Assembly: GCA_036925085.1 (NCBI GenBank)
Contig: JAUPFP010000003.1
Span: 3,802,501-3,866,500 of the forward strand
DNA length: 64,000 nucleotides
Reading direction: 5' to 3'
Source: Brachycybe producta
Lineage: Eukaryota; Arthropoda; Diplopoda; Playtdesmida; Andrognathidae
The notes below the pieces were generated by a model. The model was not told the origin of the DNA. It worked only from the letters and a program-made list of their open reading frames with translations, and did no database searches. Shown here in pieces: positions 30,606-43,209 of the stretch. The position numbers and the translations under genes are program-made. How positions within the stretch are numbered: position 1 is the first letter of the stretch; the number at the start of each line of letters is the position of its first letter.

Positions 30606-31240
30606 TATACCTGGTACACAATTGATAATTTAAATGCATTTAAATAATAAACGTTTTTTAGTTTTCTACAGAGCCCCGTGAAGGACAAACAAACAATATG
30701 TCGTGAAATTCAATTTATTCAGTTAATAATCTGAAAATATTGAGTTAATACTTAAATATAGGCCTAAACTATTGACAAAATATTGATTTAGTATTTCAAT
30801 TTAAAATATTAATAATAAAGTCAATTTTTATTTGGTTCATGTCCTTAACTGGATTCCGTATAATTCACCTAAACACATTTAATTTGAATTCATTTAATTC
30901 ATGTGTGTGTACAAGGTATAATACCTAGTACGCACCTACTAATTTAATTGCATTTAAATAATAAACGTGTTCTACAGAGCTCCGTGAAGGACATATGAAC
31001 AATATGTCGAATTCTCAATTTATTTAGTTAATAATCTGAAAATATTGAGTTAATACTTAAATATAACTCAAAAAACTATTGACATTAAAATATTGTTTTA
31101 GTAATTCAATTTTAAAATATTAATAATAAAGTCAATTTTTATTTGGTGTTCATGTCCTTAACTGGATTCCGTATAATTCTCAATAAACACATTTAATTTG
31201 AATTCATTTAACTCATGTGTGTGTGTACAAGGTATAACCC
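30606..31240. mobile_element. Family K element, two head-to-tail copies
   Basis: Two ~315-bp copies adjoin near 30920. Each begins TATACCTGGTACACA or a variant, contains TGCATTTAAATAATAAACG, TCTACAGAGCCCCGTGAAGG and ATTGAGTTAATACTTAAATA, and ends TGTGTGTACAAGGTATA. Short imperfect terminal inversions suggest a MITE. Further copies: 31650-31966 and 33525-33842. Confidence 0.7.
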
Positions 31241-31362
31241 TCTTAAACGCAAGAATAACCAGGTATTTTTTTAAATAAAACATGTTAATACAACAATAAA
31301 ACAAAAGTTTTATTTTAATAATAAGATACAATAATGTTAATAAGGTGAAATGTCTGAAGAGC

Positions 31363-31363
<1 letters not shown>

Positions 31364-31429
<66 letters not shown>
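31364..31429 (+). repeat. (GA)n microsatellite
   Basis: About 33 uninterrupted GA dinucleotides. Confidence 0.95.
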
Positions 31430-31435
<6 letters not shown>

Positions 31436-31649
31436 AGGTATGTACATAAATTATGTTAATTAGCTATTTTCGTAATGGTAATTGGGCAAGTATAGACATC
31501 ATCTATCAACCAAAATAACCTTTTATAAGAAAACTTGTTCAGATTTGGAATCAGATTTATTATTTTTTTACGATAACAATATAAATGTAATCAACATTGT
31601 GTGGGACTCATTTGAAATAATAATGATGATGATAATTTTTCCACCATTA

Positions 31650-31966
31650 TATCTAGTACACACACCTGATGATTTAAATGCATTTAAATAATAAACGTGT
31701 TCTACAGAGCCACGTGAAGGACAAACAAACAATATGTCGTCGAATTCAATTTATTCAGTTAATTAATCTGAAAATATTGAGTTAATACTTAAATATAAAC
31801 TATTGACAAAATATTGATTTAGTATTTCAATTTTTAAAATATTAATAATAAAGTCAATTTTTATTTGGTGTTCGTGTCCTTAACTGGATTCCGTATAAAT
31901 TCACCTATAAACACATTTAATTTGAATTCATTTAACTCAGGTGTGTGTGTACAAAGTACTATATGA
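31650..31966. mobile_element. Family K element, copy 3
   Basis: Starts TATATCTAGTACACACACCT and ends GTGTGTGTACAAAGTA; internal order matches copies 1 and 2. Confidence 0.7.
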
Positions 31967-32369
31967 CGAAAACAAAAAGGAGGAGGAGTTCAATTCCACT
32001 TCGAAATTGAAAGGTCATTAAAACGAAATAGGCAGCCATTTGCAAAAAAAAGATGTAAATGAGGATTAAAACTTCGGTTATTCTTGATGGTTTTAAAGTA
32101 AAACCTACGGGAGCCCCTTTTTAGGACATGCTTGAAACAATTTTACTCCATTATGGCGAGTTATTATCTCGTTATATCGCGATAATAACGCGACATAACG
32201 GACTGAAATTGTTTTGTACATGTCCTAAAAGGGCCTCCGTAGAAACCAGCTCTCAAACTCTGTGATTGATCTTCTGTCTTTCAGAATAGCAAAAATGAAG
32301 AGAAACTAGAAAGTGTTTGTTTTTTTAGAAACTAGAAGGGTAGCTCAAGCACTCGTAGCTTATAAAGGT

Positions 32370-32870
32370 GGAATTTACAACGAAGAAATAACAAAAACAT
32401 TGTTAGTAGCAAAATGTTAATAACAAATGTGTTAATTAACAATTTTTTGGACTGTTTTTTTTTGGTGAATGTAGATAACAAAAATGCTAATAACAGTGTT
32501 TCTGACAAAAATGTTAGTAGCATGTTGGCAGGAGGAAACTGATCCCATGAGTAGAATGTTATTAACAGTGTTGACAAAAAAATAACTTGCTAGTAACATT
32601 TTGTTATCAACATTCTTTGATCAGGAGCAGCCACCATAGCGATAGCAAAATTTCTGTTATTAACAATGTTACCAACAATATTATCGACAATGTTAGTGGC
32701 AAACTAAATGCTGAAAGTAAATGTTGTTGACAAAAGTTAACAACAAAATATTATTGATATTTTAGAAACTTTTAACAATAACAAAAGTAAATAACATTTT
32801 ATAGGACAATTTTTAATGTTAAAAACATTGCTAATAACACGTGTTTTCAGCAATGTTACCTCCGGGTGAA
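32370..32870. repeat. Family N repeat (AATGTTA-rich), orientation 1
   Basis: A ~500-bp sequence dominated by variants of GTTAATAACAAAATG in both orientations, from ACGAAGAAATAACAAAAAC to CAATGTTACCTCCG. The same sequence occurs inverted at 42360-42895. The internal near-palindromic units suggest expansion of a short inverted motif. Confidence 0.65.
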
Positions 32871-32879
32871 AAAAATGGC

Positions 32880-33520
32880 CCGTTTTTTTTCTCTTCTAGT
32901 CTTTTTCTTCCAAAAAAGGCTGAAAAATAAGTTTTTATTACGTTTCTAGTTTTTAAACCTTTATATTTTTCTTATGGAAATTGAAATGAATTCAATTTTT
33001 ATATAAAGAAATGATTCATTTATGACATTTCTCATTTATAAATTATTATATTTATGTTTGTTTTTGTTGTTTTGGAATTTTGAAAATTTCGTTTTGTCTT
33101 CTTCTATTTCCCACCTGCTGTTTTATTTATTTTCTAACAAAATGGCCGTTTTATTTAAAGGCGTGGGTGTTTTTTTTTTATTATTCACTTTAGATTGAAA
33201 TATAAGTTAGAAACTCGTAAATTTCGGAGTCGTTTGTATTTTTTTTTTTTTTTCTTATTTTACGTTTGACAACGTTTTTTTTTGTGTGTGTTTTTGTGTT
33301 TTGCTACTGTCAAAATAATAACAAACAAAAAACACAAAAGAAAACTGGTTTCCATACTATTTTTAATGGCGGTTTTTTAAGGGTTCCAAACTTCCTTCCT
33401 TCCTTTGTCTCATCAGGTTTTTTCCTCATAAATTGAAAGTTTTAATAGATAGTAGAAGGGTAAAGGAAGAGGTTAACAAAAGGGCTTCTTGAGGAACCAA
33501 GAAATTGCAGCAAAACGATT
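32880..33520. other. T-rich low-complexity DNA, no gene seen
   Basis: Poly-T tracts with ATTTATTTT; no repeat family with boundaries. Confidence 0.4.
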
Positions 33521-33524
33521 ATAA

Positions 33525-33842
33525 TACCTATAGTAGACACACCTGATAATTTAAATGCATTTAAATAATAAACGTGTTCTACAGAGCCCCGTGAAGGACA
33601 AACAAACAAATATGTCAAATTCTCAATTTATTCAGTTAATAATCTGAAAATATTGAGTTAATACTTAAATATAATTCAATAAACTATTGACAAAATATTG
33701 ATTTGGTATTTCAATTTTAAAATATTAATAATTAAAGTCAATTTTTATTTGGTTTTCATGTCCTTAACTGGATTCTGTATAATTCACCTATAAACACATT
33801 TAATTTGAATTCATTTAACTCATGACTGTGTACAAGGTATAA
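33525..33842. mobile_element. Family K element, copy 4
   Basis: Starts AATACCTATAGTAGACACAC and ends GACTGTGTACAAGGTATA. Confidence 0.7.
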
Positions 33843-34120
33843 GACGTAAAAAAACGGACTGAAAGCTAAACAGAGAAACACCTCAAGGGGCTTCTTCATT
33901 TCTAATTACTAATTAGTAATTACTTACTGAAAGAAAATAATCACGTTTTAACCCTTTTTTCTCTCTCCTCATTTTTTCTTCCCTTTTTTAAAATTATAAT
34001 TATTTTCATCTTTTCTAATTTATGACCACACGGAGACTCATAAAGGGTTATTTATTTTAAATAATTTTTACATAATTTCCAAACTGCAAAATGACGTCAT
34101 CTTATTATAATAAATTATAT

Positions 34121-34261
34121 TGAGAGAGAGAAGAGAGAGAGAGAGAGAGACAGACAGAGAAAAGAGATAAAGAGAGAGAGAGAGAGAGAGAGACAAGAGA
34201 GAGATAGAGAAGAGAGAAAAAGAGAGAGAGAGACAGACAGACAGACAGAGAAAAGAGATAG

Positions 34262-34293
<32 letters not shown>

Positions 34294-34296
34294 GAA

Positions 34297-34329
<33 letters not shown>

Positions 34330-34406
34330 GAAAAGAGATAGAGAAGAGAGAGAGAGAGACAGACAGACAGAGAAAAGAGATAGAGAAGAGAGAGAGAGAG
34401 AGAGAG

Positions 34407-34445
<39 letters not shown>

Positions 34446-34471
34446 AAGAGAGAGAGAGAATGAGAATGAGA
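34121..34471 (+). repeat. Compound (GA)n/(GACA)n microsatellite
   Basis: GA repeats interrupted by GACAGACAGACAG blocks and a repeated AGAGAAAAGAGATAGAGAAG motif, so part of it is a higher-order tandem repeat of about 70 bp. Confidence 0.95.
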
Positions 34472-35093
34472 GTCAGTCACGTGACTTGAAATTACCCAGA
34501 AGCTTCCAAACAGAAATAAATAACCGGCTGAAAAGAGAAAAAAACCGTTTTTTTGTTAAATAATTTTTGGTTATCTAATTTATTGTCATTTATGATCAAC
34601 AAGATAATAAATTTTAAACTATCTTCTCCTTTCCCCCCCTCCCCCCCCAAAAAAAAACCTCAACAAAAAAAAACAAAGATGAAATAAAAGGTTTGTTATT
34701 TATTTCTCTTTTTTTTGTTGTTGATAATTTGCATAAATTATTATGCTTACAAGAAATGATTTGATAATTTGCATAAAAGATTTTTCTTTTTTTTAAAGTT
34801 TTGCATATTTTAAGAAAAAAGAAATTCATTAGAATTCAGGTGTTTATATCAATTGTTGCACTAAAAATATTCGGCCATCAAAAAAAAAAATCATACAAAT
34901 TTTCGTTATTTACTGCTATTTGAAAAATTATAAAATTCAATTTTCTTTAATCTTCAAAGGCTGGATTTACACATGTTGAAAAAATAAATCAACTGGGGAA
35001 AAATACTATATCTAGTTTCAAATTATTTAGCTGAAAGTAAGCAGAAAATAACGGCTATAGTTGGGAAAGGGAGATATGAGAAGAGGGCTAGTG

Positions 35094-35102
35094 GCGCCAT
35101 CT
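35094..35102 (-). promoter_or_regulatory. CTCF-like core AGATGGCGC
   Basis: GTGGCGCCATCTAACACTAC on the plus strand contains the minus-strand core. It lies outside any recognised MITE. Binding is not established. Confidence 0.3.
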
Positions 35103-35144
35103 AACACTACATGCACAAAATAAATTATCTATTTGCATTCTTAA

Positions 35145-35560
35145 TACTAGAGGTGAGATGAATCCTAAATATTCTCGAATCCGAATCCTAAAAGGTTCTC
35201 GAATCTACCGAATCTCTCGAATCCTTCATATGGAATCCTATATTATTCATTAAGAAGATACAAATAAATGAAATAATATTAAATATTAAATTATTAATAA
35301 TAAAATACACAGTGTGGCTTCACTCAGGGTCAGTGCCACAAAGGTGATCCCATTGGTGATCCGGATAACCACCGAAATTACCAACAATCGCCGGTTTTTT
35401 TGTTAGTGAACGCTTTTATTGGACGTCAATTGGAGTTAAAACTAATTTTTACCAAAGTTTTTTAACAGTTTTTTTAACGTTAGGATTCGAAAGATTTCGA
35501 AAGACGAATTCTCGAATCTCGAATATTTTTCAAGATTCGTCGGATTCGAATGGCCCATCC
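35145..35560. mobile_element. Family E element (GAATCC/TTCGAAAG ends), copy 1
   Basis: Left end AATCCTAAATATTCTCGAAT, right end ...CGGATTCGAATGGCCCATCC. Between them are a long AT stretch and a unique CACAGTGTGGCTTCACTCAG block. An inverted copy is at 53335-53745. Confidence 0.7.
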
Positions 35561-35877
35561 TTACTTAATAACAAAAAAAAAGGCCAGAAAGAAAATCGTT
35601 TCAATAAAATTTTAAAAACTTAAAAAAAAATTTCGGGGTCATTTTTGGAAATTTTGGGTAAAAAATTTATTAAAAATATCAACAAGAAAATCTTGTTAAA
35701 TGATTTATTTACTCTTCTAGAATCCTTGATTGTAAAACACTTTTAATTGTGAGCAAGTTCGGAAATGCAGAATAAATAAAACCTCTTTTGAAGTATTTTT
35801 TTCTGAAGAAGATGAGGTGGTTTTTTTATTACAGGGTGTTCTCATAATTAAGATATCTCTATCCCCCTTTTTAGTTC

Positions 35878-36745
35878 CTAAAGCCTCGTTTTCACGGCGA
35901 TAATTCTTTCATGAGAGTATAGCTGTCATGAAAGTTGCGATAGTTTACTCTCAAGCCTCGTTTTCAACGATGATAGTTGTCACGATAGTTGCTGCTATCA
36001 TGAGAGCAGCAGCAACTATCGCGAGATTAGCATCGTGAAAACCACATAATAGTCACTATCACACTGTTGCGATAGCAACTATCACAACTATCTCGTTTGA
36101 CTATAGATAGTTGAATAGTACTGTCGCAATATAGTAATAGTTGTTGAGTGACCGCCGCTTTGTAGGGAAAAATATCCACTTTGTAGGGAAATTTGGCTTC
36201 TGGAGGGAGAGACAGAGAGACAACACTGTTGTTGACTCAATGATATCCTGTGATGTAGACGTCACACTGTCATGTGACAGACAACTATCACGGTTACTTC
36301 AAGACATGTAAGCCTCGTTTTTTACGGCGATAGTTCTATCGTGAGAGTAGCTGTCATGAAAGTTGTGATAGTTCACTCTGACGATAGCAACTGTCTATAC
36401 ATGTGTTGAAATAACTGTGATAGTTCTGTCACATGACAGTGTGACGTCTCTACTTCACAGGATATCACTAAGTCAACAACAGTGTTGCCTCTCTCTCTCT
36501 CTCTCTCCATCCAGAAGCCAAATTTCCCTACAAAGTGAATATTTTTCCCTACAAAGCGGCGGTCACACAACAACTATTACTATATTGCGACAGTACTATT
36601 CAACTATCTATACTCAAACGAGATAGTTGTGATAGTGACTATCGCAACAGTGTGATAGTGACTATCATGTTGGTCTTCACGATGATAGTTCTCTCGCGAT
36701 AGTTGCTGTTCTCATGATAGCAACTATCGTGAAAACGAGGCTTAA
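35878..36745. mobile_element. Foldback element family F, copy 2
   Basis: Same termini and nested arms as 29109-29957, with an additional AAGCCTCGTTTTTTACGG terminus inside at 36309, so it may be a composite of two copies. Confidence 0.7.
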
Positions 36746-36749
36746 TTCA

Positions 36750-37285
36750 TCCTTCTTCTTTAATTGGACCCTTTTTTATGACCAAAAGTGAAATCATTTT
36801 ATGGTAGATTATTATTATTGTTGCAACTTTTTATTTCTTACAGGGATTTTTTTCTTCTACTTTTTATCTTTTCTTCTAATCTTTTTATTTTTTTTCCTTC
36901 TGGCGATTAATTTTCAAACAGAATGAAATTTCTGAGAGCTACTATAAAATTATTTTTCAAGACATATTTTATTTCAAGTTTAAGTGGAGTTAGAGGGGAG
37001 GAGGAGGAGGAGGGGTCGGTTGGAGGTTGTAACATCTCTCTTATTATTATTATCAGAAAGCTCAAAATAATAATGGTTCAATTTAAAGTTTTTATTTTTC
37101 ACGGTTACTTGAACATGTCGTTCATGCAGTTAACTAACTTGCGATCGTATTATATTTGACAAGTAAATTCAGTTTCTCTCTCTCTCTCTCTCGCTCTCAA
37201 ACAATTAGATAAATGTCGTGAGAGTTACTTAAGTATCATTAGCTAGACAGCTCTTGAGCCGCCTCAATGACAGCCGAGTAGTTTA
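36750..37285. other. T-rich DNA with short GGAGGAGG and CT tracts, no gene seen
   Basis: No recognised family or coding sequence. Confidence 0.35.
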
Positions 37286-37287
37286 AA

Positions 37288-37945
37288 GCCCCGTTTTCAA
37301 CGATGATAGTTGTCACGATAGTTGCTGTCATGTGAGAGCAACTATCGCGAGAACTATCATCGTGAAGACCAACATGATAGTCACTATCACACTGTTGATA
37401 TAGCAACTATCACAACTATCTCGTTTGACTATAGATAGTTGAATAGCACTGTCGCAATATAGTAATAGTTGTTGAGTGACCGCCGCTTTGTAGGGAAAAA
37501 TATCCATTTTGTAGGGAAATTTGGCTTCTGGAGGGAGAGAGAGAGACAACACTGTTGTTGACTCAATGATATCTGTGAAGTAGACATCACACTTGTCATG
37601 TGACACAACTATCACGTTGTTACTTCAAGACATGTAGACAGTTGCTTATCGTGAGAGTAAACTATCGCAACTTTCATGACAGCTACTATCACGATAGAAC
37701 TATCGCCACCGTGAAAACGAGGCTTAAGCCTAGTTTCCATGGTGATAGTTCTTTCTTGAGAGTTGCTGTCATTGAAGCCTCGTTTTCATGATAGTTGCTG
37801 TCATGACAGCAGCAACTAACGCGAGAATTATCATCATGAAAACGAGGCTTTACTTCAAGACAGTTGCTATCGTGAGAGTGAACTATCCCAACTTTCGTGA
37901 GAGCTACTCTCACGAAAAAAAACTATTACCGTGAAAACGAGGCTT
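37288..37945. mobile_element. Foldback element family F, copies 3 and 4
   Basis: A 440-bp copy (37288-37727) adjoins a short ~215-bp copy (37728-37945). Both end in AAGCCTCGTTTTCA-type termini or complements. Confidence 0.65.
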
Positions 37946-38712
37946 AACAGGTGTGATAGTTCACCCTTTACGATACGAAAATGTTTACTCGGCTTGAGAG
38001 TAGACTGACAGTTGCTGCCATGACAGTTGACAGATGTGTTCGAGTCAACAGCAAGTGTTACCTCTTTCCGGAAGCCAAATTTCCCTAGATACCAAGGGAT
38101 TATTTGGTAAAATCTCACGACTGACACATGATAGGCTACGGGGTTAACCGGGGTAAATTATAAACTAGACGTGTAAAGCAGTATGGTTAATAAATAATAA
38201 TTAATTCATACTTTTGAAGGAATTGCCTATTTCTATTTAAATTATCATTTGAAAATTTCCGTGGAATTCCGGACACGGAGCTTGTGGAACCCTGGCTTAA
38301 GGGTATTGGAAATTAAATGTTAATTGGTTGACTGAATGACTTGACAGTTAGCTTTTAATGTCTTGAAAGGTTAGCTTAATATGGCTTTAATGTGTTGACA
38401 GTTAGCTAAAAGCTTTTGAGTCATGAACACAATGTTAATTTATTGACAGTTAGCTTAAATGGCTTGATTTGTTAAACTGAGCGTCGTGTCATTTAATTAA
38501 GTAAACCAAGTGAAAAAATCAGTTCTTTAAAAAACTTGGTGATTTTCAACTAATTAAGAGCAATGTAACTCAACAAACAAGTTAGATAAGTCACCACTTG
38601 GGGCAGTGCAGTCAATTTTAATTATAGTAAAATTGTTATAAAAAGAAATCGTTAGGCCGGGTCCCCACATCAAGCTGACAAAACACAAACGTGTTTCGAA
38701 GCATGTGACGTC

Positions 38713-38918
38713 ACATTCAATTAGAAATCGGGACGAACAGAAGTTGGCTCCGCCCTTGTTATGACGAACGCAACTTCTAATTGGTTGGTTATGTAATCTG
38801 ACGTCACATGCTCCGCCCCTTTTCAACGTCCAACCACACAACAAACCAATTAGAAGTTGCCGGTCGTCATAAAAAGGGCGGAGCCAACTGAAGTTCTTAC
38901 CGATTTCTAAATGCCTGT
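38713..38918. mobile_element. Mutator-like MITE (family M), copy 3
   Basis: Left end ACATTCAATTAGAAATCGGG, right end CTAAATGCCTGT; internal GTTGGCTCCGCCC and ATCTGACGTCACATGC. Confidence 0.8.
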
Positions 38919-39014
38919 TGTGATGTCAGACTACATAACCAACCAATTAGAAGTTGCGTTCGTCATAAAAAGGGCGGAGCCAACTTCTGTTTGTCCCGAT
39001 TTCTAATTGCCTGT
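38919..39014. mobile_element. Mutator-like MITE (family M), half copy
   Basis: Only the right half (from TGATGTCAGACTACATAACC to CTAATTGCCTGT) adjoins the previous copy, probably from one insertion into another followed by deletion. Confidence 0.7.
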
Positions 39015-39029
39015 CGTTAGAGCGGTTGG

Positions 39030-39235
39030 AACAATTCCGCGCATGCGCATTGCATCTCAAAAGTCGTATAGTTTTCTATAAGGATATTTTAGCTGTCTGC
39101 TAGACTTTACAGTAAACTGCGTACATAGATGGCGCTGCTGACTTGCTAAATACTTTTACTACAATTGTACTTTCCTATGTAAAACGATTAAATGCAATAC
39201 GCATGCGCGGAATGCACTTTAATGCTAGTTTAAAA
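39030..39235. mobile_element. MITE of the ACTAGCGTT group, diverged
   Basis: Inverted arms around GCGCATGCGCATTGCATCT and TGCAATACGCATGCGCGG, with ATAGATGGCGCTG between; right end AATGCTAGTTTAAA resembles the elements at 47402 and 49015. Confidence 0.6.
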
Positions 39236-39239
39236 AAAA

Positions 39240-39965
39240 AGGAACTTGAAACGTAAACTTTGTTATTGCTTGTTTCATAGAAACTCTGATAGATGGCGCT
39301 GTCTGTCCTCCTAGCTTTTCATTCATTCATTCTTTTTTATGTGTTTTTTTAATGGATTTTATTTGTCTTTTGTTTTAAAACAAAAGAAGAATCTTTCAAA
39401 TTGAGATTTTCCTATTTGTTGTTTTGACTATTTTTGTTTTTCTCTTTTGTTTTATTAGCTTTTTTATTATTTATTTCATTCTATTTAAGTTTTATTTATT
39501 TTTCCTTTAAGTGGATTCTCATGTTTTAAGCAGTTGGTTAGGTTTTTTTTTTGCCTAAATTTTCCAAATTTGCAAAACTCATTCGTCTTTTTTTTTAAAA
39601 AAAGTAAAACGTTTCTAAACTCACTGATAAATAATTCAGTTGAATTAACTGTAACGTCACAGGCCTTTGGTATAAACGGTTGTGACGTCACAGTTAGTTC
39701 ATTGATTGGTTTGATTTCCAATTTTTGTTTCTTTTCTGTTGATGATTTATTACAACTTTTTTTCTTCTTTCTAAATAAAAACTTTTACTTTTTTCTCTCT
39801 CTTTTTCCGGTCCACTTAATAATAAGTTAGTGGAAAATGATATATTGAAGGTGGTTTTTGTGGTCATTTGTAAAGTGTTGCTTTTTTTTTTTTGGGTGAA
39901 AGGTGCCACTTTGATGGTATTTCCAATTATCAATATTGATTGGGTCCTGTTTTAAGAAACTCTAA
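39240..39965. other. T-rich low-complexity DNA, no gene seen
   Basis: One TGACGTCACAG with a near copy 50 bp away (39651 and 39684). No coding evidence. Confidence 0.35.
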
Positions 39966-40467
39966 GGGTGAGAGAGAGAGGAGGTAGAGAAGGAGGGAGT
40001 GGAGGAGAGGGGGGAAAAAGGAGAATTAGGGAGGAAAAAAGTAGTGAAAGTGAAACTGTGAGGAGAGAGAGAGAGAGAAAAGGAGAGATAAAGTGAGATA
40101 GAGATAGAGAAGGAATGAAAGAGAGGGAGAGGGGGAGTTAAAGAGCGAGAGACAGAGAGAAGGAAGGGAAGAAAGGGGCGAGAGAAAGAGAAGGAAGGGA
40201 AGAGAGAGAGAGAGCGAAAAATACAGAATGAGAGTGAAAGAACGGGAGAGACAGATAGGAAGAGAGAAAAAATGGAGTGAGATACAGTGAGAGAGAGAGA
40301 GAGAGAGAGGGAGGAGGAGGAGGAGGGAGAGAGATAGAGAAGGAATGAAAGAGAGCGCGAGATAGACAGAAAGGGTCCAAGGGATACAGAGAAAGATGGA
40401 GTGAAAGAACGGGGAGAGAAAGACAGAGAAGGAAAGAAGGGGTGGAGAGAGAGAGAGAGAGAGAGAT
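39966..40467 (+). repeat. Degenerate (GA)n purine tract
   Basis: About 500 bp of GA-rich sequence, with an AGAAGGAATGAAAGAGAG segment repeated near 40107 and 40338. Confidence 0.9.
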
Positions 40468-40494
40468 GTTAAAGCCAAAATTCAAGATTGAAAC

Positions 40495-41035
40495 TTAGCA
40501 CTTGAACATCAACTTTTGAACCCTCTGTCCCACACTTGCAGACAGAGTTGACAAAATGTTGTGTAATACCGAGACAAAAGCGCAACATGAGTTCCAGGCA
40601 AAAACAAAACAAAAACACCAGAAAAAGCAGATTTTGAAAACCAAAACAAAACTAAAACAACTGTCAGCAATACTCAAGACAAAACCATAACAAATTTGTG
40701 CAACACAACACAAACAAATTTGTGTTTTGTTTTATGTTTCTATAGCTGTATTTTACGTAAACTACGCAACTGTTCTGTTGTTGTTTTAATACTAACTGTC
40801 CACAACTGCAAAGACAAGAGTTGACAAAATGTTGCGTAATACTGAGACAAAACAAAAACCTCTTGATGTTTACCAACTTGAGCTGAGACATGGAATTGTT
40901 TGTGAAATTGCAGACAAAACAAAAACAAAACACAAAAGTCACAGAAATGTTATAGGCCTAGAATTGTCGCCAATTTGTCTGGAAACACTGTGTTTCTGTT
41001 TTGTTTGTGTTTTGTCAGCGTGATGTGGATGGGGG
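40495..41035. mobile_element. Family Q element (CAAGCTGACAAAA termini), copy 1
   Basis: ACAAAACAAAAAC-rich arms in both orientations around TACGTAAACTACGCAACTG. The right end TTTGTCAGCGTGATGTGG matches the ends of the copy at 46885-47395. The left end is diverged or truncated. Confidence 0.6.
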
Positions 41036-41212
41036 CGGGCCTTAGATTACAACTTTGTTTTGAATCTTTTAATATGTTTTGTAAAGATTTAATAAAAAAG
41101 CAAAAACATTTATTTCTCTTTTAGTTTTCCTTTAAATATCTAATCTTAAAATTTGTGCTACTCAATTGCATTTTTTTCCTTTTGCATTAAGGAATTTATT
41201 TCCTTAAGGCCT

Positions 41213-41812
41213 TGTTTCCACTAGGGCGAAAATTTGTACAACTCAGTGAAAATTCAACTTTTGAAAAATAAGTGTTTTCTTATGGAGAAGTGAGCTAATT
41301 AATGCCAACATTAAAAGCACAAATTTTTGCCAAAAAAAAAGATTGAGAAAAAGTTGAAATTGACTCAACTTTTGTTTAAACCTTTTTTTTTATTATTTGT
41401 GCTTTTTGAGTCGCCATCTTTGTTTTTTCTTGAGTGTTTTACGTTGATTTTTCTTCAATTTCTCATTATTTCAAGTAAATTAATGTATTTTAATTAGTCG
41501 TAGGATATATTTATCTATAGTTTTACAGAAAATTAACGCCGTTTTGATGAGAAAAACGGCAATTTATGATTTAGTTGAAGTGGTAGAGCAAATGTGGTTT
41601 TCTCACTTCAATTGGCCTAACACAATGAACTAAACCATGATAGTGAATGAGTGGGAGCCACGTTTGTTCTGTTATTAGTCGCCGTATACAGAATTTCTTT
41701 TCTCCTACTTAATAGAAATGCATTAACACATTTTCTCCATAGAAAACACTTATTTTTCAACGGTTGAAATTTCAACGAGTTGTACAAATTTTCGTCGTAG
41801 TGGAAACAAGGC
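41213..41812. mobile_element. Family P element, full copy
   Basis: Terminal inverted repeats begin GCCTTGTTTCCACTAGGGCG and end in the near complement CGTCGTAGTGGAAACAAGGC. Length about 600 bp. A short derivative lies at 42159-42339. Confidence 0.75.
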
Positions 41813-42158
41813 ATAATAGTAGAAAATTATGCATTTCAAAAATTCAATGTTTTTCAGAACCTCCTTCCCCCTCTCCCCCCCCCCCCTTTATTGTGTAAGG
41901 GGGTGGCTTATTATATAAAATGCAAAATACTTGTAAACAAATGGAAGATGGGTGGGTGGTCTTCACTTTTGTTTTCCTAATGTCCAACCCCCTTAACTTC
42001 TCCTTAAGTAATGGGATGAGGTTGAGGCAAAACAACAACTACTACTTGGTTTTTAATATGCAAATGTTGTTGTGGCGTCTGTAGATATGAAATAATATCT
42101 TTAATGGCTGAAAACTGAAGCCATTTTTCAACGTCTCCATTTCTCTTTCTCTCTCAAG

Positions 42159-42339
42159 CCTTGTTTCCACTGAGGCAAAAATTCGGACATTTTGAAAATT
42201 TCAACTAGTGATAAATAGAGCAAATGTGGCCTCCGCCTAATCACTGTCATATTCGACGGCCATGTTTGTTCAGTTTTTCACCATTTGAAGTTTTCAAAAA
42301 AAGTTCAAATTTTCTTCACTCCAGTGGAAACAAGGCCTT
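42159..42339. mobile_element. Family P element, short derivative
   Basis: Ends GCCTTGTTTCCACTGAGGCA and CACTCCAGTGGAAACAAGGC, with an internal deletion to ~180 bp. Confidence 0.7.
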
Positions 42340-42359
42340 CTGGTGGATTTTGACATCGC

Positions 42360-42895
42360 GGAGGTAACATTACTAAAAACAGGTGTTATTAGCAATGTTT
42401 TTTTTATAACAAATATTAAAAATCATCCTGTAAAATGTTATTAACTTTTGTGATCAACGTTATTTTGTTGATAAATGTTTTAAATGTCTCTAGAAATGTT
42501 AATGACATTTTGATATTAACTTTTTTGTCAATAACATTTGCTTTCAGCATTTATTTTTTTAAATTAACATGTCGATAATATTGTTGCTAACTTTGTTAAT
42601 AGCAGAAATTTTACAACTGCTCTGAAGGCTGTTTTCTGATCAAAAGGATGTTGATAACAAAATTGTTAGTAGCAATTTTATCGCTGACATTTGTCAACAC
42701 TGTTAATAACATTTTATACGCCTGGGATCAATTATTTTCTGCCGACATGCTACTAAATTTCTTGTCAGAAACATTGTTATTATCATTTTTGTTATCGACA
42801 TTTACAGAAACAATCAATGTTAGTAATATTTTGCTACTAACAAGTGTTTTTTTTTTTTGCTATTTCTTCGGTGTAAATCCATATAAGCTATTTTA
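42360..42895. repeat. Family N repeat, orientation 2
   Basis: Inverted relative to 32370-32870: starts CGGAGGTAACATTACTAAAA and ends GCTATTTCTTCGGTGTAAAT. Confidence 0.65.
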
Positions 42896-42945
42896 TTAAG
42901 AAATAATTAGATAAAAAATGACGGAGACGTTATTTTTAGACTGTA

Positions 42946-42954
42946 GCGCCCTCT
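42946..42954 (-). promoter_or_regulatory. CTCF-like site (CACTAGAGGGCGCTAC on minus strand)
   Basis: The best match in the window to the CTCF core CCASYAGRKGGCRS. It lies in DNA with no recognised MITE. Match only; binding unknown. Confidence 0.4.
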
Positions 42955-43209
42955 AGTGTTTTTTTGTTTGTATTTTGAATGAAAGGCGATTAACTGATTG
43001 ACAGCTGTTGTTGTTTTTTTCTTACACGTTGTGCGATTGTGTCTAATGAACCGTTTATCTCCATTTGTGACACGTGTTATGAGTTGATTGACAGTTTTGT
43101 TTTCTGAATCCAAAAGATAATGAAAACGTGGTTTATACAGAGTGTGCATAAAGTCACTGTACGCAGGCAAATGCTATATAAGGAATCCGTGCACACCGAG
43201 ACAAACTCT

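Noticed and set aside
34115..34480. Long open frames of Ser/Leu or Glu/Arg repeats
   Set aside because: They lie wholly in GA/CT microsatellites, which are open in several frames on both strands. The same applies at 39966-40478, 52424-52900, 56242-56955 and 60450-60968.
40026..40485. Overlapping 115-150 aa minus-strand frames
   Set aside because: Translation of a degenerate GA tract.
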